From assembly GCF_004116405.1 (NCBI RefSeq), contig NZ_SDIC01000003.1, positions 310,001 to 374,000 on the forward strand: a DNA stretch of 64,000 nt, written 5' to 3'. The position numbers and the translations under genes are program-made. Every line of letters starts with the position of its first letter. Position 1 is the first letter of the stretch. The notes under the pieces were generated by a model. It had not been told where the DNA came from. It saw nothing but the letters and a program-made list of their open reading frames with translations, and searched no databases. Below, in pieces: positions 1 to 7,872 of the stretch. This stretch comes from Halegenticoccus tardaugens (GTDB taxonomy: Archaea; Halobacteriota; Halobacteria; Halobacteriales; Haloferacaceae).

Positions 1-179
1 TTCCGGGCGAGGTCGATCCCGGCGGCGATCCGGGCGCGTTCGACGGCGACGCGGTGACCGCCCACCTGGCCGCCGTCAGGATCGCCGACCTCGCCGCGCC
101 GGTCGTGCTCTCGGTCGATCGATTCGACGACGCTGACGAGGCGGCCGCGCGGCTCGACGCCGCCGTCGTCCTCCTGTGA
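1..179 (+). CDS. C-terminal end of an unidentified protein (truncated by window edge)
   Basis: An open frame enters from the left edge and stops with TGA at 177-179. The visible 58 residues are Ala/Asp/Val-rich and end in a hydrophobic strand (AAVVLL). The next gene starts about 30 nt downstream on the same strand, so this is probably the first visible member of the 1-1703 operon that also holds the MinD gene. Composition and codon use match the neighbours. I cannot assign a family from this fragment. Confidence 0.6.
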   Translation, partial: PGEVDPGGDPGAFDGDAVTAHLAAVRIADLAAPVVLSVDRFDDADEAAARLDAAVVLL

Positions 180-210
180 GTTTAAATCCGGTGACGGAAC
201 CACGGTGCCC

Positions 211-1044
211 ATGGACTCCGACAGCGACGAGGACGACGCCGGCGTCGGCGTCGTCGCGCTGGATTGGACGGTCGATTCGGCGGACCGCGTCTCGCTCGTT
301 TCCGTGCGCCTGCGCAATCCGACGCCCGTCGACCGCCTCGTACGGCTCCGTAACCGGCTCGACGGGCCGGTCCTCCCGCCGCGGACGGAGGGCGTTCCGG
401 AGGAGGGCTGGGACGACGCGGGATTCGAGACGGTCGTTCCCGCAGGCGGGTTCGTCGTCGCGGGGTACGCCTGTCCAGCCCCCGCGCGCGGCCCCCCGGT
501 CGAAGTCGTCCGCGACGATCGGACCGAGGGCGACTCCTCGCCGACCGTCGCCGACGCGGTTCGCCGCCTCGGTCGCCCCGAACCGCCGCGGGAGGCCGTT
601 TCTCCACCTCCGCCGACGGTCCCCGAGCCGCCGACCGGGACGGACGTGCCTCTCCGCCGGGCGACCTCCTCCGATCGCGCCGAATCGGCGGGCGGATCGA
701 ATCGCGCCGACGGAACCCCGGACGGCGTCGAGGGCGAGTACGGCGTCGAGAACTCGAACGATTTCGAAGGCGTGGACGGAGCGACGCTCCCCGGGGCGGT
801 CGAGACGTGGCTCGCGGACGCGACCTCGCGGATCGAGCGCGCGGAGCGGCTCACGAACCCGTCGGTGTCGGCGGCGACGAGGGAGGTCGCGGCGGTCGGC
901 GGCCTCGACGGCGTCGACCGGCTCGAGGCGCGGGTTTCGGCGGACGCAGCCCGTCTGCGGACGCTGGCCGATCGCGCGACGGCGCTCGCGGAGCGCGCGG
1001 AGGCGACGGACGTCCCCGTCGCGGCGCTCAGGAGGCTCGCGTGA
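211..1044 (+). CDS. Conserved haloarchaeal protein of unknown function (probably DUF7857 type)
   Basis: A 277-residue acidic protein. The N-terminal 100 residues look like a beta-rich domain (a run similar to SVRLRNPTPVDRLVRLRNRL, then a PPR-EGVPEEGWDD stretch). A low-complexity middle follows, then a helical C-terminus (about 190-275) with regular Ala/Arg/Glu heptads that could form a coiled coil. I chose ATG 211 over GTG 205. The stop overlaps the minD start by 4 nt (GTGA), so the two are translationally coupled. From memory this family sits next to minD in many haloarchaea; that, and the DUF number, are recall rather than sequence evidence. No catalytic motif is visible. Confidence 0.75.
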   Translation: MDSDSDEDDAGVGVVALDWTVDSADRVSLVSVRLRNPTPVDRLVRLRNRLDGPVLPPRTEGVPEEGWDDAGFETVVPAGGFVVAGYACPAPARGPPVEVVRDDRTEGDSSPTVADAVRRLGRPEPPREAVSPPPPTVPEPPTGTDVPLRRATSSDRAESAGGSNRADGTPDGVEGEYGVENSNDFEGVDGATLPGAVETWLADATSRIERAERLTNPSVSAATREVAAVGGLDGVDRLEARVSADAARLRTLADRATALAERAEATDVPVAALRRLA

Positions 1045-1703
1045 TCCTCGCGGTCGTCGGCGGCAAGGGCGGCGTCGGCAAGTCGACGGTGGCGTACAAC
1101 CTCGGCGCTCGCATCGACGCGGTCGTCGTCGACGCCGATCTGGGGATGGCCGACCTCCCGCGGGGGCGGGGCCCGGACCTGCACGACGTGCTCGCCGGTC
1201 GCGCGGATCCGATCGAAGCGGTTCGCGGGTCGCCGGTCGCGCTGCTCCCGTGCGGCCGCTCGCTCGCCGGCGCGCGGGCCGCGGACGTGACCGCGCTCGC
1301 GGACGCGCTTCGGACCGTCGAGCGCGAGCGCGGCGACGTGATCGTCGACTGCCCGGCGGGCATGCGCGCGGACGTGGGCGTCCCCCTCGCCGTCGCGGAC
1401 CGCTGCGTCGTCGTCGCTTCGCCGCGCCCGTTCGCGCTCGCCGACGCGGTCCGGACGCGGGCGCTCGCGCGAGAACTCGACGCGGGACTCGTCGGCGTCG
1501 CCCTGAACAGAATCGTCGACGATCCGCCGACGCGGACGATCGAACGGGCCCTCGGCGCGCCCGCCGTCGCGATCCCCGCCGACCCGCGCGTTGCGGCGTC
1601 CGTCGCCGACCGCGCGCCGGTCGTGACCGCCGCCCCCGACAGCCGCGCGGCGCGCGCGATCGACGCGCTGGCGGCGGCGGTTCGGCGCTGCGCGTCCGCA
1701 TAG
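1041..1703 (+). CDS. MinD/ParA-type deviant Walker A ATPase
   Basis: A 220-residue protein starting at GTG 1041. It opens with beta strand MILAVV followed by the deviant Walker A motif GGKGGVGKST (about residues 7-16) with the signature lysine, and then a switch-like DADLGMADL. The rest (about 80-200) contains the expected VIVDCPAG Walker B region. It lacks an obvious C-terminal amphipathic membrane-targeting helix. MinD/ParA ATPases dimerise on ATP and position cellular structures; in haloarchaea the paralogues affect archaellum or chemosensory array placement or cell shape, and which role applies here is unknown. It is coupled to the preceding gene. Tandem with a TFB gene and a second ParA-like gene, it forms a conserved-looking block. 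Confidence 0.88.
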   Translation: MILAVVGGKGGVGKSTVAYNLGARIDAVVVDADLGMADLPRGRGPDLHDVLAGRADPIEAVRGSPVALLPCGRSLAGARAADVTALADALRTVERERGDVIVDCPAGMRADVGVPLAVADRCVVVASPRPFALADAVRTRALARELDAGLVGVALNRIVDDPPTRTIERALGAPAVAIPADPRVAASVADRAPVVTAAPDSRAARAIDALAAAVRRCASA

Positions 1704-1729
1704 CGGATTCGATCGGAAAACGGCGTCCG

Positions 1730-2593
1730 TCAGTCCCGCAGGTTCGCGTACGTGCTCCTGAGCGTGACGGGGGTCACGCCTGCGACCGACGCCGCTTCCC
1801 GCTGCGTCACCGGCCGGTCTAGCTGTCGTGCGGCGGCGTAGAGACACGCCGCGGCCACGCCGCTCGGATTACGCCCCGTCGCGAGGCCCGACTCGTGCGC
1901 CTCGCAGGCGAGTTCGCGCGCCCGCCGCTCCACCGTCGCGTCGAGATCGAGTTTGCTCGCGAACCGGGGGAGGTACTCCACGGGGTCGATCGGACCGACC
2001 GGCAGCCCCAGTTCGCGATTGAGCGCGTCGTAGGCGGCGCGGTGTTCGGACTCCGTCGCGCGAGCCGCCGAGACGACCTCGTCGACGGTCCGCGAGACGG
2101 CGGCGACGCGGCAGGCCGCGTACACCGTCGCGGACGCGAACCCCTCGATCGAACGGCCCCGCAGCAGGTCCTCGTTCTGGGCGGAGCGAAACAGCGAACA
2201 CGCGTGGTCGCGCACCCGCTCCGGCAGCGACAGCGCGCCCGTGAGCCGCCGGATCTCCGTGAACGCGTACACCTGGTTGCGGTCGCGCTTCGTTGCGATG
2301 CGCGCGCGATTGTGTTGACGGCGCAGTCGAGCCATCTGCCGCCGCTTTCGCCCCTTGAGCCGCGTGGATCGACCGATCTCGGTCGACAGTCCGCGATCGT
2401 GCCGGGACCGCGTCAGCGGCGCGCCCGTGCGCTCCGGGTTCGCGTCGTCGTCCGCGAACGACCGCCACTCCGGTCCCCGGTCGATGCGGTCCTCCGCGAC
2501 GATCAGCCCGCAGTTCGAACAGACCGTCTCGTCTCCGCTCGCGTTCAATCGCCCGTCGCACTCCGGACAACCGCCCGCGCGTGCCTGACTCAT
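1730..2593 (-). CDS. tfb: Transcription initiation factor IIB (TFB)
   Basis: A 287-residue TFB, slightly shorter than the usual 300-330. The N-terminal zinc ribbon has two CxxC pairs (GCPECDG and VCSNCG, about residues 9-30). A B-reader/linker follows (RSRHDRGLSTEIG) with a basic stretch, then two cyclin folds (about 100-185 and 195-285). The second ends in a recognition-helix-like VAGVTPVTLRSTY. TFB recruits RNA polymerase to TBP-bound promoters via the BRE. Haloarchaea carry several TFBs, so this one may serve a subset of promoters. I took ATG 2593 rather than GTG 2596; a TATTTAAA box at 2621-2628 is spaced for a leaderless transcript. A perfect 27-bp palindrome lies 76 bp upstream. Confidence 0.93.
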   Translation of the reverse strand: MSQARAGGCPECDGRLNASGDETVCSNCGLIVAEDRIDRGPEWRSFADDDANPERTGAPLTRSRHDRGLSTEIGRSTRLKGRKRRQMARLRRQHNRARIATKRDRNQVYAFTEIRRLTGALSLPERVRDHACSLFRSAQNEDLLRGRSIEGFASATVYAACRVAAVSRTVDEVVSAARATESEHRAAYDALNRELGLPVGPIDPVEYLPRFASKLDLDATVERRARELACEAHESGLATGRNPSGVAAACLYAAARQLDRPVTQREAASVAGVTPVTLRSTYANLRD

Positions 2594-2620
2594 CACACTC
2601 GAAGCTTCGCCCCGATCGGG

Positions 2621-2628
2621 TATTTAAA
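2621..2628 (-). promoter_or_regulatory. TATA box of the tfb gene
   Basis: TATTTAAA, self-complementary in its core, is centred about 31 nt upstream of the tfb start codon at 2593. This is the expected spacing for a leaderless haloarchaeal transcript. Confidence 0.6.
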
Positions 2629-2668
2629 GACGGGACGATCGGACGGGAACGACCCCGATTTCGACCGA

Positions 2669-2695
2669 GGAACGTACCGGTGACCGGTACGTTCC
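2669..2695. repeat. Perfect 27-bp palindrome between divergent genes (candidate operator)
   Basis: The left arm GGAACGTACCGGT (2669-2681) and right arm ACCGGTACGTTCC (2683-2695) are exact reverse complements around a single G at 2682. It lies 76 bp from the tfb start codon (2593) and 72 bp from the opposite gene start (2767), upstream of both TATA boxes. That geometry suits a dimeric regulator controlling both genes. No regulator is identified. Confidence 0.7.
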
Positions 2696-2731
2696 GCGCG
2701 CTCGGTCGGCGGCCGTCCTCACACCGATCCG

Positions 2732-2740
2732 TAATTTTTA
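2732..2740 (+). promoter_or_regulatory. TATA-like box with a downstream inverted repeat
   Basis: TAATTTTTA lies about 30 nt upstream of ATG 2767. Between it and the start codon is an inverted repeat, TGAAGT (2747-2752) and ACTTCA (2758-2763) with a 5-nt spacer. It covers the expected transcription start and could be an operator. Confidence 0.5.
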
Positions 2741-2766
2741 GTCGGTTGAAGTATCAGACTTCACTC

Positions 2767-3282
2767 ATGGGGCTGGCCGACATCGCGGCGGGGATCGAGG
2801 TGACGACGAAGCAGCGCGACAGGGGAGTTTCGACCGTCGACGACACGGGAGCGAGCCTCGCCGAGCGCTTCGAGGAGCACGCCGACTCGCTGCCCTGCGC
2901 GCCCGAGGCGGCGGCGACGCTGCTGAACGCGTACGTCGACGGGGCGAGCGTGGGCGACAGCGCCCTCGCGGCCGGTGTCGCGCCGGTGACGGCCGCGAAG
3001 GCGCTCCACCGGTGTGGCGTCGTCGGCGTTTCGCCGCTCTCTCCGATCGGTCGCCGGGTGGTGCGCGACTGGATCGCCGGACGGCTCTCGCGATCCGAGG
3101 CCTTGACGCTCGCGGACGCGGGGGAGACGACGTTCGCGCTCGCCGCCTACGTCGAGACGCACGATCCGGTTCCGGCGCTCGTCGAGGCGGCGGAGCGGGC
3201 GCGCGCGCCGGCCACGAACGCGGCCGTCGCCAAACGAGACGCTCTCGGCGAGACGATGAGCGACGCGACGGAGCTGCGCTAA
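2767..3282 (+). CDS. Conserved haloarchaeal helical protein (probably DUF7858 type)
   Basis: A 171-residue, almost entirely helical protein. Residues about 45-95 contain an Ala-rich segment resembling a helix-turn-helix (SVGDSALAAGVAPVTAAKAL), followed by RRVVRDWIAGRLSRSEAL. A DNA-binding role is possible but inferred only from this resemblance. The start at ATG 2767 is supported by the TATA box at 2732 and by loss of sensible coding upstream. It is divergent from tfb and shares its palindrome-containing intergenic region. I recall this family as a conserved neighbour of minD and tfb in haloarchaea. No enzymatic motif is seen. Confidence 0.75.
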   Translation: MGLADIAAGIEVTTKQRDRGVSTVDDTGASLAERFEEHADSLPCAPEAAATLLNAYVDGASVGDSALAAGVAPVTAAKALHRCGVVGVSPLSPIGRRVVRDWIAGRLSRSEALTLADAGETTFALAAYVETHDPVPALVEAAERARAPATNAAVAKRDALGETMSDATELR

Positions 3283-3291
3283 CGAGGGCGT

Positions 3292-4044
3292 TCAGCGCCG
3301 CGTCACGAACCCTTCGACGGTCTCCAGCAGTCCCGGTTCTTCGAACGCGAGATCGAGCGACTCGCCGAGGAGTTCCTCTGCCGCGTCGGCCGCCGCGCGC
3401 GCGATCGGTGCGCCCGGGTCCAGACAGGCAGGCGCATCGGCCGCGGCGGTCGCCTCGCACGCGGGGAGGGACGCGTCGGCCGCGTCGAGGTCGCCGCGCG
3501 TCGCGAGGACTCCGTCGACGGTCGTCCCGACGTCGAGCAACCGATCCCGCATTCGATCGATCGCATCCGCCCCGCGCGTCGTCGCCGGCGCGACGAGGAC
3601 GACGCGGTCGGCCCCGGCGACGGCGGCGATCGCCTGGTTAGCCGCCACCGGCGGTACGTCGACGAGCACGTGGTCGAACGTCTCGGCCGCCTCGGCGAGT
3701 CGCTCCTCGAACCGCCGCGCCGCGGCGACCGTCTTCGCGCGGGCGAGCCGCTCGAACGGCGCGCGAACCGGACAACACGCGACCCGCCCCTCGACCGCCG
3801 CCGAGAGGGCGAGCACCCGTAACGCCTCGTCGAGCGGCGCGTCCGCGCGGTCCGTGAGCAGCGCGGTCAGATCCGGGTCGATCCGTCCCTCGACGTACCC
3901 CGCGAGCCCCTGCGTCGCGAATGCCGCGTCGAGGATCGCGACGTTCCGTCCGTCGCGCGCGAGCGTCGCCGCCAGTTCCACCGCGGTCCGCGTCGTCCCC
4001 GCCCCGCCGGTCGCGCCGACCAGCGCCGTCGCCGTTCCTGACAT
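3292..4044 (-). CDS. ParA/MinD-like protein with degenerate nucleotide-binding loop
   Basis: A 250-residue protein with ParA-type order: strand, glycine loop, helix (TAVELAATLARDG), then VAILDAAFATQG and HVLVDVPPV. The loop reads GATGGAGTTRTA. Both the signature lysine (KGG becomes TGG) and the phosphate-contacting lysine (GK becomes GT) are absent, and the usual D-x-D after strand 2 is D-A-A. ATP hydrolysis is therefore doubtful. The protein may be a partner or scaffold for the canonical MinD encoded at 1041-1703. It is convergent with the preceding plus-strand gene (9-bp gap). The family assignment is firm at fold level; the function is unknown. Confidence 0.8.
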   Translation of the reverse strand: MSGTATALVGATGGAGTTRTAVELAATLARDGRNVAILDAAFATQGLAGYVEGRIDPDLTALLTDRADAPLDEALRVLALSAAVEGRVACCPVRAPFERLARAKTVAAARRFEERLAEAAETFDHVLVDVPPVAANQAIAAVAGADRVVLVAPATTRGADAIDRMRDRLLDVGTTVDGVLATRGDLDAADASLPACEATAAADAPACLDPGAPIARAAADAAEELLGESLDLAFEEPGLLETVEGFVTRR

Positions 4045-4141
4045 GATTCGGACTGGTCACCTCTTCTGATTAAAAGGTCGCGATTCGACGGCGCTTCGGC
4101 CGGATCGACCGACCCGACGCCCGTCCGGCCCGCCGGTGGGT

Positions 4142-4573
4142 CTACGTGCGGTGGGACGCCGAGATCCCCTCCGCGATCTCTTCGAACTCCTCGTCGGAGA
4201 GGTCGGGGCGCTCGCCCGCGACCGCGTGGATGGGCCCGCCGCCGTCGCCCTCGAAGCGCGGAACCACGTGCGCGTGCACGTGCGGGACCTCCTGACCGGC
4301 GGCCGCGCCGTCGTTGATCCCGACGGTCGTGGCGTCGGCGTCGACGACGCTTTCGACGCGCGGGACGAGTTCGTACACCTCGTGGAACACGTCCGCGGCG
4401 ACGTCGCTCGGCGCGTCGCTCAGCCGTTCGTAGTGGTCTTTCGGGACGACGAGCGTGTGCCCCGGCGCGAGGGGGTTCACGTCGAGGAACGCGAGCGTCG
4501 TGTCGGTTTCGCGGACGACGTGCGCGGGGATCTCCCCCGCGACGATCTGACAGAAGATGCAGTCGTCGGACAT
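4142..4573 (-). CDS. HIT family nucleotide hydrolase/transferase
   Basis: A 143-residue protein, the usual size for the family. It has the N-terminal Cys pair CIFC (residues 5-8) that binds zinc in many HIT proteins, the LVVPKDHYE region, and the histidine triad PHVHAHVVPRF (HxHxH at 98-102). HIT proteins (Hint/Fhit type) hydrolyse purine phosphoramidates or dinucleoside polyphosphates through the middle histidine. The substrate cannot be told here. It probably follows the uracil-DNA glycosylase gene as the last member of a minus-strand run (67-nt gap). Confidence 0.9.
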   Translation of the reverse strand: MSDDCIFCQIVAGEIPAHVVRETDTTLAFLDVNPLAPGHTLVVPKDHYERLSDAPSDVAADVFHEVYELVPRVESVVDADATTVGINDGAAAGQEVPHVHAHVVPRFEGDGGGPIHAVAGERPDLSDEEFEEIAEGISASHRT

Positions 4574-4640
4574 GGACGAACCGTCGGCCGCCCGCGGTAA
4601 GAAGATTTCCCGGCGCGGGGCGGGTTCGTCGACCGCTGGG

Positions 4641-5261
4641 TTACGGGAGCTTCGCGGCGATCTCCTCGCGGTACTCCTCGCCCGTGTAGCCGAGCCGCGA
4701 CAGCCACACCTCCTGGTACGACGGGTGCAGGATCGGCAGCAGGCGCACCCCGAGGGCGGCACAGTCGACGGGTTCGAGGACCGCGTCGAGAAAGCCGCCG
4801 AGCGTTCGCCCCTCGAAGGCGAGCACCGTTCGCGTCGCGTGCTTGCCCGTCGCGACGACGATCGTCGGGTCGATCAGTTCGAGTTCGGTTTCGAGGTGCG
4901 TCCGGCAGTTCGCGAGTTCCTCGCCCGCCGGTTCGCGGTTCGACCCGTCATCGCCCCGCGGGAAGCACTTCACCGCGTTCGTGTAGTACGTCCGCTCGCC
5001 GTACCCGAGTTCGTCGAACAGCGCGCGGATCCGTCGGCCGGAGTGTCGGGAGGTGTACGCGAAGCCGGTGTGGTTACCCCCTTTCCACGTCTCCGCGTCC
5101 GGGTTCCCCGAGCCGGGCGCTTCGCCGACGACCATCACGTCGGCGTCCGTCGGCCCGTTCCCCCACGAGATGCGGGTGCGCGACTCGACCAGCGCGGGGC
5201 AGCGCGCGCAGCCGGGTTCGAGGACGCGACGGTCGTCTGCGTCCGGGTGCGTCGGCGTCAC
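4641..5261 (-). CDS. Uracil-DNA glycosylase, Fe-S type (family 4/5-like)
   Basis: A 206-residue protein starting at GTG 5261. Motif 1 is GEAPGSGNPD (46-55) and motif 3 is LHPSY (178-182). Four cysteines at 18, 21, 99 and 119 have the spacing of the 4Fe-4S ligands of thermophile-type UDGs. It removes uracil from DNA, starting base excision repair of deaminated cytosine, which matters in a GC-rich genome. The start lies 1 nt after the stop of the upstream small membrane protein gene, so the two are co-transcribed. Family 4 versus 5 is not resolved by eye; the GEAPG motif favours family 4. Confidence 0.9.
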   Translation of the reverse strand: MTPTHPDADDRRVLEPGCARCPALVESRTRISWGNGPTDADVMVVGEAPGSGNPDAETWKGGNHTGFAYTSRHSGRRIRALFDELGYGERTYYTNAVKCFPRGDDGSNREPAGEELANCRTHLETELELIDPTIVVATGKHATRTVLAFEGRTLGGFLDAVLEPVDCAALGVRLLPILHPSYQEVWLSRLGYTGEEYREEIAAKLP

Positions 5262-5262
5262 G

Positions 5263-5493
5263 TCACTCGGTGAGCGGGAGGAAGATCCCGAAGACGAACG
5301 GCGACAGGAGTCCGAGGACGATGCCGAGGAGTTCGAGGTCGAAGAACAGCGCCTCCTCCCAGCCGGGCATAGGGTGGAGCACCGCGTGCCCGACGAGCTG
5401 TCCGAGCGCGCCGACGACGAAGAGCGCGACGCCGAGCCCGAATCCTGCTTTGGTCAAGAACGGGTAGTCGAGGGTACCGTAACGGCTGGTCAT
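5263..5493 (-). CDS. Small two-helix membrane protein (probably DUF7860 type)
   Basis: A 76-residue protein with two hydrophobic segments (about residues 14-35 and 50-70) separated by a short acidic loop (PGWEEALFFDLE). It ends LPLTE. ATG 5493 is chosen because the longer upstream frame is basic and lacks conservation-like character. The stop is 1 nt from the UDG start, so they share a transcript. No function can be inferred; the family appears widespread in haloarchaea from memory. Confidence 0.75.
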   Translation of the reverse strand: MTSRYGTLDYPFLTKAGFGLGVALFVVGALGQLVGHAVLHPMPGWEEALFFDLELLGIVLGLLSPFVFGIFLPLTE

Positions 5494-5605
5494 GAGCCGT
5501 CGTAGTTCGCTCACGGATAAAATCGTTGCGCGAGCGACTTCGGCCGTCCGGCGCGACGCCCCGCGATCCGAAAGGCTCACGGTCGCCCGCCGTTTTCCCG
5601 TCCCC

Positions 5606-5860
5606 ATGTACGAACTCGTCGCCGAACTGTTCGCAGAACTCCTCGCGGTGGGATTTTTCGCCGTCGGGGCGGGGGCCCTGACGACCGTCGGGCTGTACTT
5701 CGAACGGCTCAGCCTCGAAGCGCTCGCCGCCGGCCGGTTCTCCTTCGCGCTCTGGATCGGCGGGATGGGCGCGCTCGCGCTCTACTTCGGCCCGTACCTG
5801 ATGGGCTACACCGAACTCCTCCCGCGCCTGCGCTCGCTTCTCGAAACGCGCACGGCGTAG
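5606..5860 (+). CDS. Small membrane protein, unknown function
   Basis: An 84-residue protein with two predicted transmembrane helices (about 8-30 and 45-66) and a short basic/acidic C-terminal tail. It starts MYELVAELFAELLAVGFF. It is divergent from the 5493-5263 membrane gene across about 110 bp, and convergent with the PRPP synthetase gene. I recognise no motif; similar proteins of this size occur next to such genes in haloarchaea. Confidence 0.7.
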   Translation: MYELVAELFAELLAVGFFAVGAGALTTVGLYFERLSLEALAAGRFSFALWIGGMGALALYFGPYLMGYTELLPRLRSLLETRTA

Positions 5861-5882
5861 CGCGTTCGATCTCAGCTCGGAT

Positions 5883-6806
5883 TCACAACGCGGCCGCCAC
5901 GTCGTCGGCGACGCTCACGGCGCTCACGTCCCGCTCGATCGTGTCCGTGCCGTAGATGGCCTCGACGCCGGCCGCTTCGAGCTTCGTTCTGGCGTTGCTC
6001 GCGAGGAGCGGGTGGACGCACGCGACGAAGACGCGCGCAGCGTCGCGCTCGCCGAGCACGGCGACGGCCTCGCTCATCGTCGACCCGGTCGCGACGATGT
6101 CGTCGACGAGCACCACGTCCCGTCCCTCCACCGGCGCGCCGCTCGGGCTGATCTCGACCTCGCCGGTGTCGTAGTCGCGGCTCTTTTCGAAGTAGTCGGC
6201 GTCGCCGCGACCGTACGCCCCGCGGACGGTTTCTGCGAGGTCGATCGCCCCCGCGTCCGGCGACAGGAAGAGCGGCTCGGAGAGGTCCCCGGGGAGCGGT
6301 TCGGCGAGCGTCCCGCCGGCGTCGACCGCCTCGCACGGGACGTCGAAGAAGTCCGCGATCGACGGCTCGTGGGGGTTCACGAGCACGGCGCGGTCGGCCT
6401 CGGCGCCGATCGCGCGGGCGACGGCGCGCGCGGAGATCGGTTGCCCGGGTTTGAACGCCTTGTCCTGTCGCGCGTACCCCATGTAGGGAACGACGGCCAC
6501 GACCTCGTCCGCGCCGGCCTCCCGCGCGGCGTCCTGCAGCTGCAGGAGTTCGACGTGCGCGTCGCTCGTGAGCGTCGACGCCACGACGACCGCTCGGCCG
6601 CCGTCGACGTCGACGCCGGCGGCGTCGGCGTCGGTTCCCGTCGACCCGGCCCTCCCCGCCGCGTCGCCCTCGCCGACCAGCGCGGGCGCGGAGACGAGGA
6701 GTTCCCCGTCGGGAAACCGTCGGAACTCGGGGACGGCCAGCGGTTCGTCGAGCGCGTCGGCGAGCGCCGCGGCCAGTGCCTGCGAGGAGGAGCCGGGCAG
6801 TATCAT
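5883..6806 (-). CDS. prs: Ribose-phosphate diphosphokinase (PRPP synthetase)
   Basis: A 307-residue enzyme making PRPP from ribose-5-phosphate and ATP for nucleotide, histidine and tryptophan synthesis. It has FRRFPDGELLV near the N-terminus, the catalytic-region motif VPYMGYARQDKAFKPGQP, VNPHEPSI, and the PRPP-binding loop VVLVDDIVATGSTM near residue 225. An acidic Gly/Asp/Ala-rich insertion at about 48-68 is longer than in most archaeal homologues. The start at ATG 6806 (MILPGS) fits archaeal class III-like enzymes. It probably follows the beta-propeller gene on the minus strand. Confidence 0.93.
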   Translation of the reverse strand: MILPGSSSQALAAALADALDEPLAVPEFRRFPDGELLVSAPALVGEGDAAGRAGSTGTDADAAGVDVDGGRAVVVASTLTSDAHVELLQLQDAAREAGADEVVAVVPYMGYARQDKAFKPGQPISARAVARAIGAEADRAVLVNPHEPSIADFFDVPCEAVDAGGTLAEPLPGDLSEPLFLSPDAGAIDLAETVRGAYGRGDADYFEKSRDYDTGEVEISPSGAPVEGRDVVLVDDIVATGSTMSEAVAVLGERDAARVFVACVHPLLASNARTKLEAAGVEAIYGTDTIERDVSAVSVADDVAAAL

Positions 6807-6914
6807 ACGTGGGGGAACCGCGCCGCGCGTTAAACCCGTTTTCGTTGGCACCGACGTCGCTCGCCGCGTCGGCGTCGACGGCGGTCGCGGGAGAGGGCGC
6901 AGCGTCCCACCGCC

Positions 6915-7790
6915 TCACCGGACTGCCAGTCCCGCGATTTCGCCCAATCCGAGCGCCTGCGATCGCCACCCGTCGCCGGCGTCGACCAGGAACGTCCCGG
7001 TCGCCGTGACGGCGATCGTCGCGTCAGCCGCGTAGTCGATGGCCGCCACCGGCTCGTCGATCGGCGGGTCGATCGCCTCCCACCCGCCGTCCGCGCGGGC
7101 GTGGACGGACCCGTCGGCGACGGCGTGAGCGCGCGCCCGGCCGTCGGAGCTCACGACGCGAACGTCGCCGTCCAGCTCCTTCATCCACCCGTTGCCGAGC
7201 GCGTACAGCCCCTCGGCGGTCGCCGCGAGGGGGACGCCCCGGCCGGCCACGTCGCGGACGTCGCGCAGGCCGGCGCGTTCGAGTCCGTCGCCGCCGATCC
7301 GGTGGACGCCCTCTGCCGCCGCGACGAGCGGACCGTCGATCGCGCGGACGTCCTCGACGACGCCGAGGTCGATCCAGTCGCCGCCGCCGGATTCGCCGTC
7401 TCCGGCGGTCCCGGTCGCCCTCGCGCGCCGCGAGACCCGACCGTCCTCGCCCGCCGCGAGGAGCGACCGCCCGTCGTACCCGACGGCGACCGCCGGGCCG
7501 AACCCGGTCTCCTCGAAGGCGTCGGCGTCCTCGGGGTCGTCATCGCGGTCAGCGCCGTCGCCGTCGTTCTCGTCCCCCCTCCCGTCGACGAACACGTCCT
7601 CGTCGGTCGCGACGGCGACCTCGCCCCCGGCGGCCGCGACGTCGCGGGCGTCACAGCGGCGCTCGACGCCGAAGCCTCCGATCTGATCGCCGGACACCTC
7701 CACGACGACGACGCCGATGGCCGTCGCGACGAACGCCTCCACCTTTCCGGCTTTGTCGCCGTAGACCCGCTTCTCGTCGATCGTACTCAT
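6915..7790 (-). CDS. Predicted beta-propeller protein (HVO_0234-like family)
   Basis: A 291-residue acidic protein made of repeated short beta-strand units with recurring patterns such as AVGYDGRSLLAAGEDGRV, AAAEGVHRIGGDGLERAG and AATAEGLYALGNGWMKEL, as in a propeller. An Asp/Glu-rich insertion lies around residue 75-90. I recognise it as the haloarchaeal propeller family found beside prs. It has no signal peptide, so it is cytoplasmic. No catalytic residues are seen and no function is known. It is upstream of and co-directional with prs. Confidence 0.75.
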   Translation of the reverse strand: MSTIDEKRVYGDKAGKVEAFVATAIGVVVVEVSGDQIGGFGVERRCDARDVAAAGGEVAVATDEDVFVDGRGDENDGDGADRDDDPEDADAFEETGFGPAVAVGYDGRSLLAAGEDGRVSRRARATGTAGDGESGGGDWIDLGVVEDVRAIDGPLVAAAEGVHRIGGDGLERAGLRDVRDVAGRGVPLAATAEGLYALGNGWMKELDGDVRVVSSDGRARAHAVADGSVHARADGGWEAIDPPIDEPVAAIDYAADATIAVTATGTFLVDAGDGWRSQALGLGEIAGLAVR

Positions 7791-7872
7791 CGCGTGATCG
7801 ATCTCCCCGAGCCGGCGAAAATCTTCCGTCCCGCGCGCGCTCAGCGGAATCGCGCGAATCCGGGGCGTCCTC

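Noticed and set aside
76-1701. Long antisense frames opposite the MinD region and many similar ones
   Set aside because: In about 70% GC DNA antisense and shifted frames stay open; the products are Arg-rich and basic, unlike real haloarchaeal proteins.
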